Part shown: positions 21,833-34,636 of the stretch, in pieces
How positions within the stretch are numbered: position 1 is the first letter of the stretch
How the letters are laid out: every line of letters starts with the position of its first letter
Source: Coprinus comatus
Taxonomy: Eukaryota > Basidiomycota > Agaricomycetes > Agaricales > Agaricaceae
Reading direction: 5' to 3'
Length of the DNA: 64,000 bases
NCBI GenBank assembly: GCA_034638255.1
Contig: JAWPGT010000002.1
Location: forward strand, 1,798,001-1,862,000
Translations under genes and position numbers: made by a program
The notes under the pieces: model-generated
What the model saw: the letters and a program-made list of their open reading frames with translations, nothing else
Told to the model about the DNA's origin: nothing
Database searches by the model: none

Positions 21833-23461
21833 ATGGCCAACGCTACAGATTCTGTCTCAATCTTCAGCGAGGGAACCTTCGAGGAACAGGTGCTGCCAAT
21901 CTGATTGTTTAATCATTTCCGTACTTATATCAATCTGTACAGATTTCTGAGCTTGTCGAATTTATTGCACGAGCTCATCCAGAAGAAGAGCGTGCAGCAT
22001 TCATTGCGTCATGGAAGGTCACCCTGACCGTTGCTGAGGGACAAAAACCTCTGGAAGAGGACGAGGATAAAAGAAGAGCGATTTTTGGCCAATTCTCTCA
22101 AGAGATCAAGTCGCTAGGAGAAGGCAACGATAAAGGTGTGCATAATTGAATTGTTGATGGCAAGATAAAATCTCAAAGTTCAACTTCAGAGGTCGAGGGT
22201 TTCTTCAACCTTCTATTCGCCCATCTCTTTTCCCTTTTCCCTCATGGATCAACACAAGTCACCGACTTTGTGAACTCCCTTCTCCAAATCATCTCATCGG
22301 CACCTTCAGAAAGGTCATCTACCAAATATCGAATGTAAATACAATCAATGTCTTTTCTATTCTCCAGTTGAAATGTTTGAATTAATAGCCTATCGAACCT
22401 CTTCAACGCATTACCCGTCACCTCTCCCCTTCGTTTCTCAGTCTACAGCGTCATCCTAGATCTTGCAACACGCAATGATCAACTAGAATCTCTCCACCTT
22501 TCCCTTTCCAAGGTCGCAAAATGGCTATCAGAATGGCAAATTTCAGCTGATGAGAAAGCCCTCTTCCTCAAAAATCTTATTGACACATTCAACACTGTTG
22601 GCCAACCGTATGTTCTCCGTTCTTGACGAATTCGCCGAACAATAATTCCAACCATTTTTTGAATGTTACAAGGACAACAGCATATGAATATACAATCGCC
22701 TACGTCCGCACACTCCCTCCTACATCACCAGTAGCGCAATCTGCCGCTGTTGATCTCATTACAACTGCTCTTCGACTCCCCGGCTTATTTGATCTAGATC
22801 CTCTGTTCAAACTCGATGCTATTATTGCTCTTAAAGATCATGAGCTTTTCTCCCTCCTTCAAGTCTTCCTAAGTGGTGGACTTCCAGAGTTTAAAACGTG
22901 GAAAGAAAGCCACGCAGATGTTGCTGCCAAGTACAGTATGTATTGACAATTTCCCGATCGACGTTTTCTAATTTTATTGATCTCTTTTGATAAATTAGAT
23001 CTTAGTGAGGCAGATCTTGAACATAAGATTCGCTTGCTTGAATTCGCTTCACTCGCTTTCAAGAACATTGGACAGAACCTTCCCTATTCTAAGATTGCTG
23101 AAGCCCTTCAAGTTGATGTCTCCGAGGTAGAGAAATGGGCGATCAATGGTACGCCAAAAAAAAATCCACCTCCCATCCACCTCCTTACGTTTCTGACCCC
23201 TTATGATCTCTAATAATAACAGTAATCCGTGCCGGTCTTGTAACCGGAAAACTCTCACAAACCACACAATCCTTTTACATCGTTCGTTCATCCGTTCGTA
23301 CATTTGAAAAAGCAGAATGGGAAGTTCTTGAGAAGCGGATTTTGGCTTGGAAAACTGGTCTTCAAGGTGTTTTGGAAGTTATTAACAATGCAAAGAGATT
23401 GGCTGGACATCCTGATGCTACTGCTGCTACTGCCACTCCTGTTCCAGCTGCATCTGCTTAG
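21833..23461 (+). CDS. eIF3m: Translation initiation factor eIF3 subunit M
   Basis: PCI-domain subunit of eIF3, which in the cytoplasm assembles the 43S pre-initiation complex. Seven or so exons join with every junction in frame, starting MANATDSVSIFSEGTFEEQ. Family blocks: EVEGFFNLLFAHLFSLFPH; LSNLFNALPVTSPLRFSVY; VAKWLSEWQISADEKALFLK; then the PCI region ALKDHELFSLLQVFLSGGLP, LSEADLEHKIRLLEFASLAF, LPYSKIAEALQVDVSEVEKW and VIRAGLVTGKLSQTTQSFYI. The C-terminus is WEVLEKRILAWKTGLQGVL plus an Ala/Thr/Pro tail. Length (about 430 residues) is normal. This intact single-copy-type housekeeping gene lies inside the segment bounded by the gene X inverted repeats. Confidence 0.93.
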
Positions 23462-23872
23462 ATAATTTAGACATTGTAGGCTCATTTTTCTGTTTTTCTT
23501 CATGCCTGTATTGTTCTATTGTATCTACTTGCGAGGAGAAGAAAATGGAAGTGTCGTTGTTGGAGCGGTGAAACAAACTTCATAGTGACTACTGTGAGTG
23601 ATATCTGTTTCATATTTAACTTGCCGACATGCCGCGGCACATAGAAGCCAATGTATACTACACGTTCAAGTTCGCACCAATCATTTTAAGATGAGAAAGA
23701 AGATAATAGTTAAATTAATGAGAAAAATAAATAAAATGATAGATTAAATATAAAACGAAAGCCCAAAAAAGAGAAAGAGTAACGATAAAGAAGAATAGAA
23801 GAAGAATAAAGATGGAAGAAAAGAAAGAAAAAAAGAAAGAAGAAAGAAAAAACGAAAAAGATACAACCTCCA

Positions 23873-25007
23873 CTAACCACATTTCACTTTCACCTCCTCC
23901 ATCTCAGGCTCTTTCCCTTTACCCTTATCCTTCCCCTTCCCTTTCATCTTCCTCATCACTTCCTCACTCAGTAATGTCAAATCAATCCACCTATTCTGAA
24001 AAAACCCAACGATAAACCCTGGTGGAGGTTTCCGTGGAGTAATTGGACCTCGAGGCTCCTTCAATGGAAGTGCTGATTTAAACGGTGGTCTCTTAGCCCG
24101 AGCCATTATCGATGCTCGTGATTGAACTGGTCCTGTTGTCTGAGGATGCCAGTAATCCTCTTTGTTCCCCTCTGAACATGGATGATACAATCGACCATTT
24201 CTCGTGACTGGATAACATGCTATTGTTTCCTTACCCCTCTTGTGGTTGGTCCACCTTGGTAACGGAAACATTTCTGATGAGTCTATTTTCTCAGGTTCTG
24301 GACACTGAGGCGACTCCGGTTTGGGGGACGCCGGAGTTTCAAAAGGTGAGACTGGGGATCGCCAGTGTCAGCGTAAATGGGAACCCGTGAGGATTAACAA
24401 ACCATCATCAGACGTTGAAGTGTCAATGAGGGAGAAGGATTCAACCACAGGTGGTGGTTTGACAATAGCTAGAAATCGATATAAAAAAGAGGAATATGGA
24501 ACAAAATGAGAAGAAACATACATGAAGAAGGAGGGGAATCCTTGAAAGAAGTGTCAATGTGCGGAACAAAAGGCAGGTCAACAAATTGGGCTATCGAATA
24601 ACGAATCGGCTAGTGTCAGTAGCGAATGATACTTGTATCACAATAGACAAACCGAAAGATGACACTTCATCAATCTTAGGATGAGCAAGGATGTCTGACG
24701 ACGACCACTCAAAAGAGCACGACGATGCCGACGAGGGATCTCTGTGCAGGAGAGGAGTAACCTCGGCAGGATCGATCGGATGAGAATAGAGTGAGGGCCA
24801 GGTCAAAAGTGAGACGTTGCAGTTGAAGTGAGACGAAACTTGTCTCTCTTCTCTGCAACACACCTCAGAGACGGACTGGCTGGGCTCATCGTACAACTGC
24901 TCGTAGGGAGGGTCGGACTCAACCAAGGTTGAGCAGCAACTGAGGGCAGGTTGGAGGCCGCTGAGCTGGCGGAAGGACATGGACGTTGTGGCAATGTTTG
25001 TATTCAT
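23873..25007 (-). CDS. Uncharacterised protein X, copy 2
   Basis: Same four-exon model as copy 1 on the opposite strand: exons 25007-24653, 24590-24522, 24468-24403 and 24351-23873. All splice sites are intact and the phase-1 frame is continuous, giving 322 residues. Coding differences from copy 1 are few: in exon 1 residue 4 Arg to Asn, one Thr to Ser, one Pro to Ser, one Tyr to Cys; and the last residue Asp to Gly. Exon 4 otherwise looks identical. No inactivating change was seen in either copy, so both may be expressed. Function unknown; no recognised domain, signal peptide or membrane segment. Confidence 0.8.
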
Positions 25008-25060
25008 GATGGTAGCGCGGAAGAAAGGCGTGCTTTGGGGGCATTTGCGGGGAGCGGGGG

Positions 25061-25068
25061 TTTATATA
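25061..25068 (-). promoter_or_regulatory. TATA box of gene X copy 2
   Basis: TATATAAA on the minus strand, 61 nt before the ATG at 25007, the same spacing as in copy 1. Confidence 0.55.
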
Positions 25069-25357
25069 GAGTGTCAGAATGTCTCAGATTGGAGTGCGAA
25101 TGAATCCAAATTTGGAAGCTATGACATAGGGTGCTCCACGTGCTCATTTGATCCGAGGCTGACATGACATCAGCGCATGTACATAACTACGACTTGAACT
25201 CTGCTTGATGAACTTCATAGTCTTTCATAGAATGTGATGCATTGTTCTAGTCTACGTATTTGTGGTAGCAAAGTTTAAATAGGGCAACATTCAAGAAGCT
25301 AATTTGTTGACTAAAAAATGTATTGTACGTATTTCTTCTCCCTGAAGAAAAAAAAAA

Positions 25358-27816
25358 TTACCACTCTCCATCAAATCCAACAAACCCAGTCAACAAAAAC
25401 ACCGGGAAAAACCTCTTCTTCTCCAAATTCGAACACCAATTCCAAGCACTAGTCAATCTTCCATCAATACAACTCCCAGCATCAAAGAAATTATCCGCTC
25501 CCGAACCATCAAACCCATGTCTAAAGAAATCTCCCAAAATCTCTCTAATAACTCCCTCCACACTCCCAAATTCATTTTCAATATAACTCATCAAAGCAGG
25601 TTTACTTTGTGCAATTTCAGGAATTAATCGCAAGGTTGTACAAATTGGTAAGAGGATTCGATAGATTTGAGTATATTTGTCGATGAACATTAAGGCGTTT
25701 GGAACGTTGTGATCTCCCATGTGAATTACACTTGAACCTACCCATGAACCTACGGATTTTTGAGCTTTATGAAGAATGTTGTGCATTTGACGAGATGTTT
25801 TGGGTGCGCCTTGTACTCGGTTTAATCCTTGACCTGTATCGCGAAGTCGGTAGGGAATGTTGTCAGAGAGTAGGTCGGTTTCGGCTAGATACCATAGTTT
25901 GAAGAAATCTATTACAAGGTCCTTTTAGTGAGTATATTGTTTTGGGAATATAAGAATAAAATAAATTTACCGTGCAGAATTTCCCTCCAAAGAGTTAAAC
26001 TTTGAAGAACATAGGCATATTGTTTACTATGATCATGAGACAACCTAGCTCCACCTCTCCCACTTCTAATAGCCAAACTACTCTTCGAATCCTTTCCTTG
26101 TGTAGGATGGAAATACTTTTTCAAGTATTCAATCATTTTATCACAAGGATCCCTATTAACCCTCAAGAAAGCATGATTATCACCAATAGAGTATAAACAT
26201 TGACGAATTTGTTCTTGTGTTAAACCCTTTTTGGAGTATTTAGAGGATAGGATTTCAATTGCGCGTTCTTTGGCTTTGATTTCTTTTTGAACTTCACGTC
26301 TTGGACGACCTTCGGAATAGATTTCTTTAGTGGCGATGGTGACCAAGTCGTCACGTAGTAAATCGATGGCATCGTGTGATTCTAGGACAACATATACAGT
26401 TTTGATAGGTCCAACGCATGAGAAATTTAATAGATCTTTGACTTCTGGTGATTGACTGTCCTAAAAGTATAACACAGTCTCTCAGACTTACAAATTGGCT
26501 TTGAGAGAGGAAAAAAAGCTCACCTGAAGTAAATAAATCAACTTTCCATACGTAGTCCTCATTTTCTCCGGATTCATAATTTTATGTCTCCTCCCCAACT
26601 CAAATAGCTGTTGATAAAACTCATCATTCGCCTTAAAATCCCTATCCTGAAACAATTCCTGCCCTTGTTTATAGTCCGCAGCAAGTACCAATCCACTCAT
26701 AATAGCACACAACTCCCTAATCTGCTGTACAATCCTCTTCGCCTTACTCAAACCAAACCCAATAGTATCAATTTTATCAGTATATTCTGATACTATAAGT
26801 GCAGCATCCAAAAGTCGAAGAAATTTTCGTTCTTTAAGTGTAAGTCGTAATGGAATGTACTTTGAACGATCAACGAACCATTCACCAACTTTGGTTCCTG
26901 GTAATGGTTGAGTGCTAAGTGATCCACCAATTGTAGGTGCGGGAGTGGTGCTAGTAGAGGTGGGATTGGGGGTAGCAGTGGTGGTGGTAGTGGTGGTGTC
27001 GGAAATCATGTTTAATTCATCTCCTTGTTCTTCTTCATCATCGTCCACTTTCATCTTATGAGAGATATATTGAGTCATCCGTTTCATAAAAGAACTAGCC
27101 ATATTAAATACCGAGTCGTCGTCCGTGATAGGTGTTACTGTTCCAGATACATTAACACTACTAGTTGTTGTGGATGACGAACCACGTAAAAGTGCAGTTC
27201 CATCATTAGCTTTTGCTTTTTTTGTTGCCTTTCTCCCATTTGTTGTATTGTATTTTTCTTCTCCTTTAGTTCCGGTTCCGGTTCCGATTCCAATCCCAGT
27301 TTCGATTGTCGTTGTTGAGTCTTCGGTGGAAGTAGAAGCGGAAGGACCAGGATTACTTTGAAGAGGTTTTACAACATGTTGTTTTCTTGATCCCTTCCTA
27401 TGTTGAGCCGCAAAACATACTTCACAATAAGCATCCCCGCAAGTTTCACAAACCACTTGTGCAGGCTGATCTAAATAAATAAATAAAAAGAGTTAAAAAA
27501 AAAAAAAGAAATTGTAAGGAGTATGGATAGAAATGAACACGTTTCAAAGGGGTGGTAGGTAGGTAAACACACCTTCACATTCAATACAATAACCATCTAC
27601 AGGAGGTTTTTCAATATCTTCTTCATCCCAGCCTTCGCCAGCTCGGGAATCTGCCACATCACCACTACCACTACCATCACCTAAATGTTCAATCACTTCA
27701 TGATTATCGCCAAGGATATTCTCCAATGAAAATGAAGTAGTGGTAGTGGTAGTGGTAGTGGTAGTGGTAGTCGTGTTTTCTTTCGATTGTGGTGGAGTAT
27801 CGATGTCGTCCGCCAT
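25358..27816 (-). CDS. B-box zinc-finger protein resembling the UPF0652/DUF2009 family
   Basis: Conserved eukaryotic protein of unknown function. The N-terminus (MADDIDTPPQSKEN) is followed by a run of 12-13 Thr. A B-box-like zinc finger comes next: GYCIECE, an intron, then QVVCETCGDAYCEVCFAAQHRKGSRKQH, with Cys/His spacing fit to bind zinc. After an acidic, Ser/Thr-rich linker comes the long folded part: GEWFVDRSKYIPLRLTLKER, KIDTIGFGLSKAKRIVQQIR, MNPEKMRTTYGKLIYLLQDS, LTQEQIRQCLYSIGDNHAFL, MGDHNVPNALMFIDKYTQIY, and the terminal RFFPVFLLTGFVGFDGEW. Those blocks match what I recall of DUF2009/UPF0652 proteins; this comes from memory and was not searched. About 750 residues. Introns checked at the B-box, at YLLQ-DSQSPE and before DFFKLWY are in frame. 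Confidence 0.65.
27736..27774. repeat. GTAGTG coding microsatellite (poly-Thr)
   Basis: Tandem GTAGTG units on the plus strand encode a run of Thr near residue 15 of the B-box protein on the minus strand. Such runs are prone to length change. Confidence 0.85.
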
Positions 27817-28015
27817 AAGGGGAAGGAGTAAAGTAGTTTGGGTTCGGGGTAAGAAATTATTTACAATAAGAAATTTCGAGAAAAAAATAAAGCACGTGTG
27901 ATGAAGTAATTTCTAATTATACACAAAACCATGTAACCGACACCCAAGAAAAAGAAAGCAAGAAATGAAGAATGAATGAATAATAGAGTGGGTTAAGAGA
28001 ATCTAATTATTATCC

Positions 28016-29598
28016 CTAAGTGCGTATCCTAGTAGTATCCCCATCCCAAGCACCTTGAACAATATTGCGCTTATCCTCTATTCTTCTACCTGTCCAATCC
28101 TCTTCACCTACCTTGTTGGCCCAATCATCCTCATCATCCCAAGAATCCGTCCACTCATTTGTACTAACATCTGAATTCACACCATTTGATTGTTTTACTA
28201 TTGTTGGTGGCCGTTGTTCAGGCGCAGGTTCTGGTGTTTTTGGCATAGATGTTGCAACTGCGGCGGAGACTTGAGGAGAGTTAACTACTGGGTGTCCAAC
28301 TCTTGGAATGTGTAGAGGTGCAGGCGGACCTCGACGTTTCTTCTTCATTAGATTTTTAGCAGGTTTGAGTGCTTTAGGACTGTCGTTTGACGAAGATGAC
28401 GATATACTGCTGGTCATATTTGGAGGATATGAATGTTCATCGTATGGCACAGAGCTACTTGTGCTGGCAATCGACTTGGGTTCATCGGGAGTGGCAATAT
28501 CTGTTGTTGATGCAAATGATTTGTCTCGAGAATACAGGAGGGATCCGGTTGATGATTGAGAGGATTGACGGCGACGTTGGTTTTCAATATCATTAGGCTT
28601 ATATGAATCATCTTCCTCGTCGTCCGAGGGAACGCCAAATAGGGGTTCCCGGTGCTCATCATCATCTCCTTGGTTCGTTGAATCGGCAGCAAGTGAAGCG
28701 CTAGCTGATGCTTTGACAATAGAGTCAATGAGCCAGAATTGAATAATATTCATTATAATGGGGAAAACACCCATTACACTAATAGTCATGTCAGAAAATC
28801 CATCAACTCATGATAGAAAGAATACGCACAATATCACCTGCACCGCATCACCTTCCCCAGTCCATGTCCAGCTAAGTAGCCAAGCCCCAATCTTGTAAAT
28901 GCCAGGGAACAATGCAACTAGGCCGAGAACCATCATCTTCATTGTTGTCAACGTTAAAACGTATAATGCTGCTTGACGGAGCCAGAATTTGAACGATGGT
29001 GGCGTGCCATAGATACCGGAGTCAAAGCCTTTGAGACCAAGCGTTCTCGAGAAAATGAAAGTGTAGAATTGAAGGATGACATAAATGAGAGCAACACCTA
29101 TGAAAAAAGTGCAATTACGTTAACCAAGACACAGACACCAAAGACGAGGACGGACCGAGGGTCGTGTCAATGAGGATGTTTAGGAAGTATATCACACAGG
29201 CATTAGAATCTGTGTGATCAGAACCAAGATGAGAGGCAAGGATGTTGACGCCATGGACAAACATTTGGCCGACAACTTGTTTTGAAACATCGAAAAGCCT
29301 GTACAGTGGGTTAGTAACGCGTTTATAAAAGAACATGTTGATGTACCATATTCGCCACGGTCTCTTGTTGACTTCCCTATGCCTCTTGTATACGAGAGAG
29401 AGGATGACAAGCACACCCAACAGTCCCTGGACTATCTGTCCGAAACTGCGGGTAAATCGCACCGCACATTCTCAAAATAACATAAAGAACACTTACCAAC
29501 GCCGTTGGACCCAGAAGTTCACAAGATTGGTTGTCGACGTCTGTAATGGTGTCTATTAGATCATTGAGAGGCGTAGGAATATTATTGGCAGAAGACAT
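28016..29598 (-). CDS. STIMATE/TMEM110-family membrane protein
   Basis: Family of ER and vacuolar membrane proteins; the human member (STIMATE) promotes STIM1-Orai coupling at ER-plasma membrane contacts, while fungal members are annotated as vacuolar membrane proteins. Exons give MSSANNIPTPLNDLIDTITD, then CELLGPTAL-FGQIVQGLLGVLV, then KRHREVNKRPWRIW, FDVSKQVVGQMFVHGVNILA, ACVIYFLNILIDTTLG, VALIYVILQFYTF, WLRQAALYVLTLTTMKMMVL and MGVFPIIMNIIQFWLIDSIV. About five membrane segments. The RPWRIW-(F/L)D-(V/T)SKQ block matches the human protein as I recall it. A hydrophilic C-terminal tail of about 230 residues, rich in Ser, Asp and Pro, is fungal-specific. The start is only 119 nt from the divergent SEC18 start. 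Confidence 0.85.
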
Positions 29599-29717
29599 TG
29601 GAGGATAAAACAAGTTGCTCCTGGCAAGCGCTAGACCTGTCCATCACTGCCACCCGTTACGTAACCCGATCTATTAATATTAGTTGCCTCGCATCCATTT
29701 CTATCCATACCTTCACT
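29599..29717. promoter_or_regulatory. Divergent promoter STIMATE / SEC18
   Basis: 119 nt separate the two ATGs, so the 5' UTRs and promoters must overlap or be very short. No clear TATA box was seen. Confidence 0.45.
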
Positions 29718-32755
<3,038 letters not shown>

Positions 32756-32967
32756 TTTTGTTTTTGTTTTTGTTTTTGTAGTCTACATTACATAGGATCT
32801 TACGAAAAACAATTTCTAGAATTGTTTGGAAGAAGAGATGTACATATATTAGTTTTAATTACCTGATTTGGAGAGACGTGGTCATCTGAGCACCACTACA
32901 AACAACAAACCCCTTCCGTTCTCTCTTCTCTTTTTGGGGCAAATATCAATCTCTACTGTTTACCACC

Positions 32968-34403
32968 ATGACTACAAACGAACAGGGTACTACTACACCA
33001 TCGGCAAATATTCCTATCCCTATTCATCTTCCTTATCCTTTACCTCGTTCTGCATCTCAACCTAAACCTAAAGGTATATTGAAGAATGCAAATGTCTTGT
33101 CTAGTCCAAATTCGAACGCGACTACACCTGGACAGTAAGTTAACCTTTTCCTCTCTCTCTACCTCTCTCCCTTGCCAATATTTCTCTCTGGCTTTCTATA
33201 TACCCTCTTTATATCCAAAGTGATAATCTGAGAGAGGGGTGATTGATGATGATTGAGTGGCTGATGTTTTTTTATTATTTGTTTTCTTTTGTAGTAGTTT
33301 ACAATGGGATGAAGAGAATCTTGCTTTAACGGAGATTGGAAAAGATAGTTTGATGAAGATTACAGAACCAAAGACACCTTTTGTTCGTTATAATGCTGAA
33401 ACTGATGAAATTGAAGGAGGTATGTTGGTTCTCATTATTATTACCATTATACCCGTTTTTCATTTCCTACCACATTACCACTCCGTTATACCATAACACC
33501 TAAACATTCTCATAACTCCACACTCCTATTACCTTTTTTATAAATGCTCAATCCTCCTCTTATTTGAATTATACTAAATACTGATCTATGTGTTTCATAG
33601 AAATACCCGATCTTTATCTTAACCCAAGTTATCATTATGATTCACCAGTTCAATCACCTAGTATGACTATCTCATCTACTGGAGCTGATACTTCTGGTCC
33701 ATCATCAAGGAGAACATCGATTTCAAGTTTAAGTATGAGCGTAAGTGGTAGTGTAAGTGGTGGAGGTAATGTGGGAATAGTAGGAGGAGGAGGAGGAGGT
33801 AGTGTTAGTGGTAGTAGTGTTAGTGGTCAAGGAGGTGTAAGAAGAGCACATTCGGTTAGTAGGAGTAGTGGAAGTGGAACTTCGAGTAGGAGTACGAGTT
33901 TTAATTTACCGGATGAGGCTAGGAAGGGAATTAGAGATCATTCTGGAGAGAGAGGTGGAGAAGTTGAAGAGGATGAGGAATTGGATCCTGAAGGTGAGTA
34001 GTATTTGATTTAGAGTGTTTTTTGTTGGATATTTTTGATTGAGTGGATTGGTTATATAGCTGCTGAGAAACATGCGGCTTTTCTTAAAGCTAGAGGAAGA
34101 CATTATTCAAATGAGGCTGAAGCTATGAAGGTATGTGATGTCTTTATTATTATGCTTAAAAAGTAGGGATATTCAAGGATGATAATTTAGCGTGCTGCGG
34201 AGCTTATGGCTAGAGAAGATGATGATGACGATGTCGCTGGTGATGATAAAGATAAAGATGAGGATCAAGATATGGAAGATGATTATGAAGAAGAGGAAGA
34301 TGTGGAAGAAGAAGGTGCTGCGGGTGGTTCAAGCAACGTTCCTCCACCTGTACCTCCTATTCCCAGCGGGATTGTACCAAAGATCAATGGAGTTGGACAT
34401 TAA
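32968..34403 (+). CDS. Protein phosphatase inhibitor 2 (IPP-2/Glc8 family)
   Basis: Regulator of protein phosphatase 1. Spliced exons start [20 protein letters not shown]. The first PP1-binding block is [15 protein letters not shown] (KGILKN). Next comes [20 protein letters not shown] then [11 protein letters not shown], in which the Thr-Pro inside EPKTPF corresponds to the GSK3-site region of inhibitor 2. A long Ser/Gly-rich insert follows. The second family block is [20 protein letters not shown], equivalent to the RKLHYNE helix that occupies the PP1 active site. The C-terminus is very acidic (Asp/Glu runs) then Pro-rich. Splice junctions are in frame (for example PG-HSLQW). The stop is 233 nt before the next gene. 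Confidence 0.85.
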
Positions 34404-34636
34404 ATATGCTCAAGTGATGAGATTTTGGCATGTATACTTGTACATCTGTGTCTGTGGACTTTCCGTCTTTTAGTTTTAGTTCTACGATTTGTGATTAGTG
34501 TTTTATGAGCTGGAAGAGATAAGATTGATTGTGGGAGACTAATTTAGATATAACGATCATTTCCATTGAAAAAAAAAATTATCATTATCCGACTTTCCCC
34601 CACCCCTCTCTTCCGCTCCTCTTCCCCCCATATAAT

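Larger units (their letters stand above)
23671..25155 (-). repeat. Right arm of inverted duplication (partner 13266-14784)
   Basis: Reverse-complement partner of the left arm, about 8.9 kb away. It contains gene X copy 2 with promoter and introns. Its outer edge is the CGGATCAAA-N4-CACGTGGA motif (25135-25155). Beyond that the sequence (aggctgacatgac) has no match to the left flank. The inner edge fades in pyrimidine-rich DNA about 200 nt past the stop codon. Confidence 0.9.

Noticed and set aside
13266..25155. Whole segment as a giant transposon with 1.5-kb terminal inverted repeats
   Set aside because: No target-site duplication outside the arms (flanks tgtccgga and aggctgac), no transposase inside, and the interior holds ordinary host genes including eIF3m.
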